Below are positions 11,488 through 21,449 of a stretch of 64,000 nt of DNA, in pieces; within the stretch, counting starts at the first letter, position 1; each line of letters starts with the position of its first letter. The position numbers and the translations under genes were made by a program. The stretch is from positions 3,286,001-3,350,000 of the forward strand of contig WJXW01000002.1 of NCBI GenBank assembly GCA_015832175.1, written 5' to 3'. This DNA comes from Paraphaeosphaeria minitans (taxonomy: Eukaryota > Ascomycota > Dothideomycetes > Pleosporales > Didymosphaeriaceae). The notes below the pieces were generated by a model. It did not search any database. It saw only the letters and a program-made list of their open reading frames with translations, and had not been told where the DNA came from.

Positions 11488-11751
11488 ACCTTTGGCACAC
11501 GTAGAACGCTTGAGGCTATCGAGAGGACCTACTATTGGCCTCTTATGGATCAAGATGTTCAGAAATACGTGAGAACTTGTGCTATCTGCCAAAGGAGCAA
11601 AGCTCCAAGGCATAGCAAGTATGGCCAGCTATCACCTCCTCCAACGCCAAAGGATATCTTTGAGGAAGTCTCACTGGACTTCATAACCGGATTCCCACCA
11701 GCGAAGGATCGAGGCAGCTGCGCTTTTGATGCGATCCTCGTGATTGTAGAT
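11488..11751 (+). mobile_element. Ty3/gypsy integrase fragment
   Basis: The frame reads TFGTRRTLEAIERTYYWPL, then a zinc-binding end with RTCAICQRSKA (C-x2-C). It continues into the integrase core with SLDFITGFP (the first catalytic Asp) and AILVIVD. This is the integrase H2C2-plus-core junction of fungal Ty3/gypsy polyproteins. It starts just after the first histidine of the finger and stops abruptly before the RFSKMAH-like segment expected next. The open frame runs on to 12039 but the later residues are not integrase. Unlike the block to its left, it is not visibly RIP-mutated. No LTRs are visible. Confidence 0.8.
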
Positions 11752-13873
11752 TCAGTTGCAAGCTATGGCTCGCTCTCGTTGATGGGAAGACTACAAACCT
11801 CTATGCCAAACTGGATGTGTTTTCCCCCTGGCGATCAAATTAAAAAAAATCACAGACATCCAAGTATGGCTCGTTGTGGTCGGAGCTTCAAAAGCACCTT
11901 CCTTGGTGGCATGGGATTTCTCGTTTTGGAGGGAAAAAAAAAGAAAGGTGGACGGACATGCAGCAAGATGTCTCCTAGTCTGGAAAGAAAACCTTTTGTG
12001 TTTGGCAGGATGGGGTACCCTCGTGTTTGTGTGGACTAGGTACCTAGAACATGGACTTCTTTTTTTGTAGAAATTTCTTTAGAAAAAAATTTCTCATCGT
12101 CCGGACACTGCCATCCCGTACGCTTCGAAGCAACGGCCCTCTCAACGAAAGAAAGCGAGCGTAAAGGACAGCACAACTCCGCGATTTTTGAGGAACCAAT
12201 TCCGGAAACGTCCGATCGGAACTTTCTCTGGCTCTTTTGGTATAATAGTTGTGACATTAACCGATTGAAAAATTGGAATGTGCAACTTTCCATGTTGCCC
12301 GCCTTGTTTAGGCAACTAACTAAAACAAGGGAAAAACAGGAAGAAAACACCCAAGAGTCTGGATGGCAAAGCACAGCTCCAAGGATCCAAACATATTGGC
12401 AGAGTATCCCAGGGAGCGACATAAACAAGCAGGAACAAGGTCCCCTGGCTCATCCAACTTTCCGAAACGCATGTACGTAGCCCTCATGTGCATTTTCAGG
12501 AGACGAATTAGATATTCAAACGCGTAAAAGGGCTGCTATCTGCTAAAAATTCCCTTTTCCACATGCAATCCAGTCCTCCTTATCAGAGGGTAGTAGAACC
12601 CAGAAAACCTATATCCATGAACTTCTCATCCATCTATCCATCTCTCCAAATCGAACAACGAGCTCTAGGTACGTCAAATAAACGGGTGGATTGTTCTCCA
12701 AAAGATGAAAAAAGGGTTCACAGCACACCCGCACGAGCTATCCCCAACCCCCCCTCCTCTGACGGGAAAAGATGTGTGTACCAGCCATACAACAACCTTC
12801 CCAACCCAGAGTGGTCATCGCAAAAGTAATATCTAATAGCTACCATCCCCCACCCTAATTTTTTATAACATGCAAAACAATGCAGTATTATCTCTTGGTT
12901 CCGCGGGTACACAAACGACGGACCGTCTCTCGAGGCCGGCGTCTCCACCTTGACTACAAGTCCTCACGCTGATTGGGAATGAAAAGTCTAATACCGCTTT
13001 CTCTTTGGCTTTCGCATGCGCTCTGCGTCTGTCGAAATCAGCGTCGCGATGGTGGCGTATATGCCCTCCTTCCCTGCCTGCCTGTCGGTAGTCAGGTAGG
13101 TAGGTAGGTAGGTAGGTATATCCGGTCCACGAGAGAACCACCGCAGCAATCCCTCCACGAACCCCCACCCCCATCTGTCAGAAAGCAGCAAGGAGAGTGT
13201 CCGATAGTACAGTCCGACTTCCTAGTCCCAATGTCACATCTTTGTACTGCTTAAAAAAAAACACATCTGGATGGTAGAGCCATGCTTCAAAATAAAAAAT
13301 AATCAAGCCCATGTGCCGGTCTGGTACCTATCTAATCTCTAGCCCGGTGCACAACATATACCATAAAAGCCCAGACCCTACTCACACCTTCTGTTCGGGG
13401 GCACCCCTCCCCCATGAAACATTCCACGTAGATTGTCGTACACCTCATGGCTTCTGTGCTGTGGCTTTCACGAACGTACTCCTGCACGCTGAACCTTTGA
13501 TAAAACACCAAATTATGTACGTTCGTGCTCCTTGGAGAAGCCTCAGCACACAAAAAAGGGGGTTTGCTTTTCTTTCTTTTTTCTATGTGCGACCCGACTT
13601 CCACCTAGACCTACAACGTTCCTCCGACGTGCCGTCATCATATTTTTGGAAGGAAATCCCCCACAGCCAATGACGATTGTAGGTAGCACCTGCGCCGATC
13701 GCGCATGCTACGGACAAAATGTGTAATAGTACAACTGCAGAAGGGCGCCGAAGCGCGAGCTGCCGCCTACGCGCCATGACGAAGTCTCTTCGCCCCTTTT
13801 GAAAGCGTTGCAACCATTCGCCCGAATTAGTATCACCCACTATCCATTCATCTATCAACCGAAAATACATCAC
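11752..13873. other. Gene-free stretch with homopolymer runs and GGTA microsatellite
   Basis: No gene is supported. 11830-12100 has several A and T runs and an AT-rich imperfect hairpin at 12069-12092, which could reflect repeat debris or weak assembly. A perfect (GGTA)6 tract lies at 13095-13118. Open frames here are short, overlap on both strands and resemble nothing I know. Confidence 0.5.
13095..13118 (+). repeat. (GGTA)6 microsatellite
   Basis: Six uninterrupted GGTA units. The same tetranucleotide motif recurs in shorter runs at about 17873, 35473 and (as CTAC) 54185. Confidence 0.9.
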
Positions 13874-14653
13874 TCATGACCCAGGATCATCACCATGACG
13901 TTCAAGACTCTCAGGAGACATGCCAGCCGTGTGATATGTCGTCTCAGATCCATCACCTTCTTCTTCAGCCCTCAGGATGGGATGACTTCTCAACGCCGCA
14001 TTGCGTCCCGGTGACTGTGGCGACTGTAGCAGTAACTCACGCGCGGTGCACTGTCTTGTTCGCACGGGTGTCGTTAGCGGCGAATTGCTAATTGGAATGC
14101 GGCTCGGTGTGGACGAATGGGAAGGTAGTCTAGATGCGGGTGATGTGGGCCCCTGCAATGGTTGGAGACCGACAGGGTCGTGCAAAGCATAGATCTCCTC
14201 CGCTTGAACACGGATAGGCGACATTGGTGCTGAAATGCGCAGCTGACTCCTGTTCGGCGACGCTAGCGTAGAAGTAATGCTGGCCTTTCTGGTGCGGGAT
14301 GGTCGTCGAAGAGAAAGAGAAGAACGGCGCGAGAATGTAGGTGGTGGACTAGCTTCTGTTGTTCTAGGTGATATGACACAGATGGGCGCCGTGTTGTTGT
14401 GTTCATCGTCAGATGCGTCCATGCAATCGTCCTCCTTGGCCCGACCATTTCTCTTGAACTTCTTTTTGAGACTGCGCATCCTCCGTCGCATCCCGGTTTG
14501 GTCTTTGTCATCATATTTGCTGCTACCGGCGCCATCGACCTGCATAATATCTGCTGGGTAATCGCTGTCATCTGCGCAGTCGCTGCGCTCCGATGACGCA
14601 GAATGGTAGCAACAATCTTGGTCTTTGTTGGACTGCGATTCAATCCGATACAT
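13874..14653 (-). CDS. Open 261-codon tail in frame behind the ABC transporter stop
   Basis: After the transporter stop codon TAG at 14660-14662 the same frame stays open for 261 codons to 13874. The first Met is two codons in. The product is low-complexity and rich in Ser, Pro and Arg. It has an acidic start, a basic patch MRRRMRSLKKKFKRNGR and many SP/TP sites such as SPNRS, PMSPIR, TPVR and SPQSPGR. It has no membrane segment or known domain and looks like a phosphorylatable cytosolic tail. A separate fungal gene starting 7 bp after another stop is unlikely. The options are a C-terminal extension reached by stop-codon readthrough, an extension lost through a nonsense mutation, or a sequencing error at the TAG. 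I tested splicing: a 46-nt GT-AG candidate removes the TAG but shifts to a frame that is no better, and a 29-nt one is too short. It could also be chance. Confidence 0.45.
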   Translation of the reverse strand: MYRIESQSNKDQDCCYHSASSERSDCADDSDYPADIMQVDGAGSSKYDDKDQTGMRRRMRSLKKKFKRNGRAKEDDCMDASDDEHNNTAPICVISPRTTEASPPPTFSRRSSLSLRRPSRTRKASITSTLASPNRSQLRISAPMSPIRVQAEEIYALHDPVGLQPLQGPTSPASRLPSHSSTPSRIPISNSPLTTPVRTRQCTARELLLQSPQSPGRNAALRSHPILRAEEEGDGSETTYHTAGMSPESLERHGDDPGS

Positions 14654-14659
14654 ATCAGA

Positions 14660-17092
14660 CTACAACTTCTTAACAGTTTGTGTTTTACTCCAGAGCTGGA
14701 GATACTTCCCACGCTTGTTTAGAAGCTCCTCATGAGTCCCGCGCTCGATGATGGTTCCCTTGTCCATCACAAAGATCTGGTCAGCGTGTTGCACCGTTGA
14801 AAGCCGATGAGCGATGACTATCGTCGTGCGACCTTGACAGATCCTGCGGAAAGATTCTTGTATTTCCGATTCGGCAATGTTGTCGACACTTGAAGTAGCC
14901 TCATCAAGGACGATGATACTCGAATTGCGCAAGAACAGCTGCGCGATGGCCAATCGCTGTCGCTCACCTCCTGAAAGTTTCACGCCTCGTTCCCCGACCA
15001 CCGTGTTATAGGCCATTGGAAATCTCATGATCTGTTTGTGGATCGCAGCATCCTTGCAAGCAGCTACAACCTCCGCATCAGTAGCGTCTAAGCGCGCGTA
15101 CCTGACATTTTCAAGTACGGTGTCGTTGTTGAAAACTGGTTCCTGTCGGACGATGCCAACGGTCTCTCGCAAACTCTTCTGGGTCACGCCGCGTATGTCT
15201 TGGTTGTCAATGCAAATGGAACCCCCGGTCACGTCGTAAGCCCGGAAGAGCAGCTTGTCGCAAGTCGTGGTCTTACCGCTGCCGGACTGCCCGACAAAGG
15301 CGACCGTGGAGCCGGGTTCGATAGTCAGAGTGAGGTTGTTTATTACCGAGTTCTTGCCATCGTAAGCGAAAGACACATCACGGTACTCTACTTTGCCCTC
15401 GTGGTAGATGAGATCCTGAGCTCCGTCGTTGTCGAAAACAGTCGGTTCTGTCTGCATAAGCTGTCGCAAACGTTCGACGTCCACAAGGAGCTGGACCAGG
15501 GAGTGATAGAAGTGCGCCAGCTTGAACAGTGGGTTGATGAAGAAGCTCCAATAGAACAAGAGCGCGACGAAATTTCCAACGGCGTCTTTCGTGTGAGTAG
15601 TGAGGTGCGCCGTGCGAAGGAGGACAGCCAGATATCCGAAGGTAACCACCAAGGTTTGACAGGTTCGCATGATCCCAGTAAGGTCGTAATTATACGCCTG
15701 TTCAGCCAGCACCTGAAGACTCAGACCCTTGAGGCGATTCTGCTGATGCTCTCGTCGATTGAGATAGAAGGTAGACATCCAGTTTGCAATAGCCTCGTGG
15801 AGCACGTCCCACTCGACGCGCGACGTTTCTCGATACTTCCGGCGAGCAGCTGCGCACAGAACTGTGGCTTTGTACGTGACTATTCCGTAGAAAACGTAAG
15901 TGCCTGTGAGTATCAATGCCACATAGACGTCGAACAGATACGTTACGTAAGCGAACGCGATCACTATGTCGAGGACTAGTGGAAGAGTGGACTCGACGAA
16001 GTCGTCCACGAATTGGTTCACGACCTGGCCTTGTCCAATTGCGGCGATGATCTCCCCAGTCTGCTTGTTCTCGTGGAAGGCGTAAGACAGGCCGGCGATA
16101 TGAGAAGCAAGTGACATAAGCAGGTCGATATAGCTACCGTAGAAGAGTCTAACACTCAACCATTTCCTTGCGGGCTCTATCAGGACGTCGTAAGGGACCT
16201 TTACTGCAAATATATAAATCAGAATCTGGTGGGACAGCGTGCTATCGTTGTGGTTGTTACTGATCGCCTGGACGATGTTGCCAAGAAGTCGAGGACCGAA
16301 CAGCTGAGCCACCCTACCGGTGACCATGAGTACAATCATGACGAGTGCGTAGATCTGACGTCGTCTGTCTTTGAAAGGAAGCACATAGGGTAGCAGGAAT
16401 TTAATCTCGCACACATAAGCCCACCAGCCACCGACCTTCTCGATGTGCTCTTGTTGCGCTGAGGGTGGCATGGTGCCATCGGCTCCATCTGCATCCTGCT
16501 TGACATCTTGAAGGTCACCGTCCGAGCGGCTCGATCGGCTTTCGTGCGTTGCTTGCAAAAGAGGCTCGCTCTCCGGATCCCTTGCCTGTGGTTCGCTTGA
16601 CGCGATGTTGGCAACGCAGAGAAAAACGAGGGACGCGATCCGAAGGAGACCAATGCACAACTGGACGAACTCAAACACATTTGAAGGGTTCGATGAGAAA
16701 GTCGAGAGGGTGACCACGGTGTCGAGCAACAAGGCGAGTGTCCACGTTGCCAGGTTCGACATCCAGTAGAGCCGTTTCGCATCGACTTGGACAATGTAGA
16801 TGACCAGCCACAACAGAAAGCTGAGAGTCGTATAGGCCACACAGTCCGGCCGAGCTACTGCATCAGCTTCGAGCGTCGCAAGGCGTGACTGAAGGAGCCC
16901 GTCAAGCAAGTGCAGGGAGCATATCGCGGCAGCGAAATGCTTCGACAGCGCTCGTTGCGATGCGCTGAGCGTGGCTCGTCTTGACGGTGGGACAAAGAAC
17001 ACGACCATGGCAGCCCAAAAGGCTCCGCAGATAGCAATCAAGAAAGGGGCACAGTATCGAAGGATGCGGACATAGCCGCTTGCGGAAGCCAT
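14660..17092 (-). CDS. HMT1: Half-size vacuolar ABC transporter, Hmt1 (ABCB6/7-like) type
   Basis: A single exon of 810 residues starts at the ATG at 17092. The frame is open 89 codons further upstream, but that stretch is low-complexity and no membrane topology needs it. The order is an N-terminal set of about five membrane helices, an acidic hydrophilic linker with a poly-charged segment, a six-helix ABC membrane domain, and one nucleotide-binding domain. The latter shows Walker A GQSGSGKTTT (about residue 600), the signature LSGGERQR (about 704), Walker B IIVLDEATSS and the switch histidine IVIAHRLST. The length matches the roughly 830 residues of yeast-type Hmt1. Family members move glutathione- or phytochelatin-bound heavy metals across the vacuolar membrane, so metal detoxification is the likely role (inference). 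The stop TAG is followed in frame by a long open tail. Confidence 0.88.
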   Translation of the reverse strand: MASASGYVRILRYCAPFLIAICGAFWAAMVVFFVPPSRRATLSASQRALSKHFAAAICSLHLLDGLLQSRLATLEADAVARPDCVAYTTLSFLLWLVIYIVQVDAKRLYWMSNLATWTLALLLDTVVTLSTFSSNPSNVFEFVQLCIGLLRIASLVFLCVANIASSEPQARDPESEPLLQATHESRSSRSDGDLQDVKQDADGADGTMPPSAQQEHIEKVGGWWAYVCEIKFLLPYVLPFKDRRRQIYALVMIVLMVTGRVAQLFGPRLLGNIVQAISNNHNDSTLSHQILIYIFAVKVPYDVLIEPARKWLSVRLFYGSYIDLLMSLASHIAGLSYAFHENKQTGEIIAAIGQGQVVNQFVDDFVESTLPLVLDIVIAFAYVTYLFDVYVALILTGTYVFYGIVTYKATVLCAAARRKYRETSRVEWDVLHEAIANWMSTFYLNRREHQQNRLKGLSLQVLAEQAYNYDLTGIMRTCQTLVVTFGYLAVLLRTAHLTTHTKDAVGNFVALLFYWSFFINPLFKLAHFYHSLVQLLVDVERLRQLMQTEPTVFDNDGAQDLIYHEGKVEYRDVSFAYDGKNSVINNLTLTIEPGSTVAFVGQSGSGKTTTCDKLLFRAYDVTGGSICIDNQDIRGVTQKSLRETVGIVRQEPVFNNDTVLENVRYARLDATDAEVVAACKDAAIHKQIMRFPMAYNTVVGERGVKLSGGERQRLAIAQLFLRNSSIIVLDEATSSVDNIAESEIQESFRRICQGRTTIVIAHRLSTVQHADQIFVMDKGTIIERGTHEELLNKRGKYLQLWSKTQTVKKL

Positions 17093-18672
17093 GATGGGTT
17101 GCAGCCGGGTCCTTGACAGCGCAGCGTGGACGAGGTGGGCCGAAGAGAGAGGATGAAAGAAATGATGAGGCCGGCGGTGGTGATCATGGCTGGCACCTGG
17201 TGAAAGTCCAGAGATTGCTGGTGGATAAATAAGGTAAGAACGACCAAGCGCCGGCCCTTGGGAATCCGGAAGGCGTTGACCCGCTCCGGGCTGTTCTTTC
17301 CATCGTGCGTCACGAGAACATCGCATTCGGAGTGTCGACCAGGTGCGGTAACATGCCAATGGCGGAGTGGGGGTGTAGTGGAGGCGTTGTGGAAGAAGCT
17401 TCTGTCCAGGGCAAGAGTCGCAAAGGACGCCTGAGTATTGGACAATGGCTGTTCCGACAAGGTGAAGTCGGTGCGTCTCCGGATGGATTCTCCAGACGCG
17501 CTAGTGACTCGGCCCGCTACCCGAGCTGAACGAGCTCGTCGTGTTGAAATGCATCTCCAAGCCTTGCAACGATCCTGCTCGAGTGATTGCCGTGTTCTAC
17601 AACAAATACACTGCACCGATTCACAAGCTCAACCAATAATACAATGGCCGGTCGATGATGCAGCTGGGCATGGGGTCATCGGTCTGTTGCATGCCGGCTG
17701 GACGTTGACATGGCCGTGGATGAATCAATGAAAAGGCGGGAACCTGCGTTAGGTACACCTGCATATGCGCTCACCTCCGAGAGCAGCTCGTGTTCTGTCT
17801 AGCCCCGGGACCCGGTTTCGGACAAGCAGGTTGAGTTATCACCACCGCAAGCCGTGCAAAACTCAACCTGGACCTAGGTAGGTAGTGCATACCAGGCGGT
17901 GCTGTTGCCCAACACACCATACCTACAGATTCCCTCTTCGATCCGACTTTCAGGTCCTCCGCAATCAGCTGGCCTCGGATGGCGAGAGTAAAGGTGCCTA
18001 GTTAGCGTGGGATACGCATGCGGGCTGCGGCTCGGCTGCCGAACAATTGGCCAATGCCAGTCATCGCATAAACGTCCTGAACTAGTTTTCGCCCATCTGT
18101 GCGGGCCAACTAACCGCAACTTGCGCCGAGCATGTTCGCGAGCTGAATCGTTCCATCAGGACGAAGGAATGCGTTGGATGAGAGAGAATCCGACGCCCTT
18201 GTGGTCAATCGACACTGGTTACGTCATCAACATCGTTGTCCAATCATCCAACGTCTGAGCTTCTAATCTCACCGCACTTCACCATGCCACAACATTACAC
18301 GATTTTGGCAACATGGAATCGAGCGTGGGACCAGACCAATCAGTATCATATTCTGCCGACACAACAATCTTGCCGCCTTCGTACTGCAATTGGTGGGACT
18401 AGCCTCCCCTCGAGGTTTCCAAGTTAAAAGCTTTCAAGGACAGCTTCAGTATCTGTTTTGTTCTCGGTATCTGCTTTGGTCTCGGTATCTCGTCTACCCA
18501 TGATGACCTCACAACGGAGTCCTGGGATCAAAATTAATATTTCCCTCTGTTTCTGACATCACTCTGCACCCATTTAAAACATCATGAGAGAGAAAACAGT
18601 CTTATTATGTTATCTGACCTCCAGGGCCTATTTGGAAAATACTTTCCTGCAGAGCAAGACCAGCTCTCTTCA
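17093..18672. other. Intergenic region, promoter side of the ABC transporter
   Basis: No gene is supported. A short GGTA-type run lies near 17873. Two 18-bp units TATCTGNTTTGNTCTCGG plus a partial third lie at 18450-18492. The transporter promoter must lie in the first few hundred bases. Confidence 0.5.
18450..18492 (+). repeat. 18-bp short tandem repeat
   Basis: Units at 18450-18467 and 18468-18485 differ at two positions, followed by the first seven bases of a third. Confidence 0.7.
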
Positions 18673-19497
18673 TCAACCACCAATCAGACTGTCAAAGCAA
18701 TGTTCACACTCCAGCGCGTGTCTCTGAAAGTCATCCGCGAAGAACACATGCAATCCCGCCGCCCTCGCCTGCCGGCCCCTCGAACACTTAGCATCCGCAG
18801 GCTTTGCAGACTTCGCAGACGCAGCCCACACGTCCTCCCACAGCGCCTCAAGCGCCGACTCACGCCGCTGGGGCAGCGCCATGCCATCCTGCACCCTCAT
18901 CGCGGAGGCATACAGACCGGAGGAATACAGACCAGGCTGTGTTGAAAACGACAGAACGCTCTCAGACCCCTCCTCAACCGACTCGAGCATATTAGCAATC
19001 CCCAAACCTACAGGTCCCGCCTGATTCGAATCAACCACCGCAGCCTCCAAGCCCTCGAGCCAGACCATGACCGCACCCCGCTTCTTCTGCTCGGCAAGCA
19101 GCGTGGGATGGATCGCAGAGGTACCGTTGGCAGCGCGCATGGCCAAGGGCAGATTGACCCCACCGTTACCCTTACCGGCCACCCTCGCGCTCGGCTCACA
19201 CGCCTGCTCCACCACCCCCTTCGCCCAGCGCACCCAGTGAGCTAGCTGCTCAAGATCCGCCTCGGCATCTCCCTGATGCACAGCCGTAGCGGCAGTGCGA
19301 ACCATCGCCTGCGTCGTCAGGATGGCGCGCCAGGCGCGGAGGACGATGCGAGCGCGTTGGTTGGGGAAGAGGGACAAGGTGTCTGTGAGGGCGGTGAGGT
19401 TGAGCGTGTACGCGCTGAAGAGGAGGGCGGTTTGGAGTGTGGCCAGTACGGTAGTGGGTGTTGGGGGTTGGGAGACGGTTTGAGTGGAGGCGGTCAT
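18673..19497 (-). CDS. Hypothetical helical protein, 274 aa
   Basis: A single-exon frame starting at ATG 19497. I do not recognise a family. The N-terminus is Ser/Thr/Pro-rich. A long run of amphipathic helices follows, including LATLQTALLFSAYTLNLTAL and a segment with ARIVLRAWRAILTTQAMV. The C-terminus ends in a cysteine/histidine cluster (LECEHCFDSL). There is no signal peptide and no convincing membrane helix. Codon use and GC at third positions match the neighbouring galactokinase, which supports a real gene. A candidate 37-nt intron with CTAAC branch and CACAG acceptor lies in the leader at 19524-19560, rather short for fungi. It shares a strand with galactokinase, 299 bp upstream. Confidence 0.6.
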   Translation of the reverse strand: MTASTQTVSQPPTPTTVLATLQTALLFSAYTLNLTALTDTLSLFPNQRARIVLRAWRAILTTQAMVRTAATAVHQGDAEADLEQLAHWVRWAKGVVEQACEPSARVAGKGNGGVNLPLAMRAANGTSAIHPTLLAEQKKRGAVMVWLEGLEAAVVDSNQAGPVGLGIANMLESVEEGSESVLSFSTQPGLYSSGLYASAMRVQDGMALPQRRESALEALWEDVWAASAKSAKPADAKCSRGRQARAAGLHVFFADDFQRHALECEHCFDSLIGG

Positions 19498-19796
19498 GGT
19501 GGGTGGAGGGATGATATGGGATACTGTGGAGGGTTAGAAGGGGGAGTGGAGAGAGCTTACCTGAAGCTCTAGCGAAGGCGGGCTGTTTGGTTGCGTGGGA
19601 TGCCTGGGCTGAGGATGGGATGCAGCGGTTTATATTCCTGTCGTAGGATCCGTGCACGATGGTGGGTAGAATTATAACGACAAAGACGACATTGTGTGGG
19701 TGTGAGTATGCTTTTTACCTTTGCGCACGACTGCTTCTACAATGGAGTCGTGCTCTATTCCGAGTCTTTGTTCTCGATCTTATTCTCGCACAATGT

Positions 19797-21449
19797 TCAA
19801 ACAATGCTGTCGCCCACGACCTTCAGCACCATGCTACCACTCCCCGGCTTACTAACCACCACAGCCTCGTCCAGCTTCTCCTTTGTGATATCCGGGAACC
19901 TCTTCTTGTAGTAATTTTCTTCCCAAGCTTGCTTAACAGCCTCGACCTTGTCCTTAGGAACAAGATGTACGCTGCATCCTCCCCAGCCGGCGCCGGTCAG
20001 CCTGCTACCAGCAGCGCCAGCACCGCGTGCAAGATCGCAAAGCTCGTCGAGCTCAGGACAGCTGCAGTCATAGATGTCGCGGCAGGATGTCTGCGTCTCG
20101 TTCATTAGGTCACCGAGTGCTTTGATGAGTTCTTGGCCATCTGAAGGCGGCGAGGACAGGATCTGTCGGAACTTGATGACGCGGAGCGCTTCGGTAAACA
20201 CGTGTAGTGCACGTTGCCGCAGCATGAACCTCTCAGCGCGTACGGGGAACTTGGACATGTATCGCTGGTTGAGCTCGTCTTCGGACACGCCTAGCAATGC
20301 GCAGATGTCGCTTCGCGAATAACCCTCCTCTTGTGGAAGATAGTCTCCGACGAGCTGAACAAGCTTGTTGAGTTGGTCTTCGAAGTCAGCGACCGAGGTC
20401 TTGGTATTGTCTGCGACGCCTTGCTTTTTCTCAAAGTAGGTGTCGTGCAAGCCACGAAGGCTGACGCCAAGTGGGGATGAGTCTTGGGGTAGGTCCTTGA
20501 GCCCGAAAATCTTTGAGAGAAAGACCGCCGCTAGGGTGCATTCTACTACACGTAGGTTGTAGCACACGGGTGCAGTGACGTGTTTATCGGCTGCAACAAA
20601 GCTCTGTGCGGTGACGAAAGTAAGTTCGGGGTCGGTGTGTGGGAATTCGAGAGTCTTGAAGTCCAGGGCTGGCTTGAAGCTGACGTATAGCGCAGAACCG
20701 CGGAGTGAGAAGACAGAGGCAGCCTGGTCCATGCTATTCCATCGTTAGCATCTTCCTGGTGGCGAATGGAAATTGCATACCCTCCAGAGTTGACACCCAC
20801 TTCTCTCTCTGAGACAATAGCCAATTCGCAGAGCTCTTTCTTGTTCACCTTCGACTCGCCGTTCGCGGTTAACACGCCTAGTGCGGTTGTGCATGTAAAC
20901 GATGCCGAACTTGACAATCCGCCGCCACTGGGGACGGTTCCGTCGCACATGACGTCCATTCCAACCGAGACAAACTGCTTCCCTTGTTTCTTGCTAAGGA
21001 GTTCTGTGACGCCTTTCAGTCCCGATTTGAAGTAGTTCGTCCACTCATGCTCAGAGGCATCTATCGGAATGGTGCCCTCGGATGGTATCTCGAACTCGCG
21101 CGAAGGAAATTTTTCGGACTGAACATTTGCGATCCGCACTCGGGGCTCCTCTTTCGACGGTCGGACGGCTACGGCCATGACGAAGTCGGCGGTGATGGCC
21201 ATGGGTAGCACTTCATAGAGCGAATAGTCGATGTGCTGGTTTTAATTAGTCGCGAAATTGCAAATACACGGGTGGTGCATCCACCTCGCCAATAATGTTG
21301 ACCCTTCCTGGGCTTCGTGCCACAAATTCGGCCGGCTTGCCATATGTTTCCTTGAACTTGGCCAGTATCCTCTCCCATCGCTTTGCCTGTACTGGCACGG
21401 CATCTTCAGGGTAGATGTCGCGCAATGACGTCGCCGTGGGAACCTCCAT
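19797..21449 (-). CDS. GAL1: Galactokinase
   Basis: Phosphorylates galactose to galactose-1-phosphate, the entry step of the Leloir pathway in the cytosol. Three exons: 21449-21285, 21235-20781 and 20733-19797. The introns are 49 and 47 nt with GT-AG ends and a GCTAAC branch in the second. They give 518 residues, the normal length for fungal galactokinase. GHMP-family marks are clear: the galactokinase signature GRVNIIGEHIDYS at residues 48-60 (split by intron 1), the ATP-binding loop PSGGGLSSSAS at about 157-167, and the C-terminal TGAGWGGCSVHL. The start was chosen as the ATG giving MEVPTATSLRDIYP, which matches the family's usual N-terminus. The frame's longer upstream part is an untranslated leader. 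No other GAL genes are nearby, as is usual in filamentous fungi. Confidence 0.96.

Noticed and set aside
12036..12428. 130-codon minus-strand frame after the gypsy fragment
   Set aside because: No family resemblance, cysteine/serine-rich random look, and located in homopolymer-rich DNA.
14263..14712. 149-codon minus-strand frame overlapping the ABC tail
   Set aside because: A 46-nt GT-AG intron would connect it to the transporter, but the resulting protein has no more conserved features than the simple tail, and the frame is shorter.
15200..15979. 259-codon plus-strand frame opposite the ABC transporter
   Set aside because: Antisense shadow of a clearly conserved coding region; composition mirrors the reverse complement.
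17092..17359. N-terminal extension of the ABC transporter to 17359
   Set aside because: The extra 89 residues are not membrane-spanning and look like leader sequence; the ATG at 17092 directly precedes the first helix.
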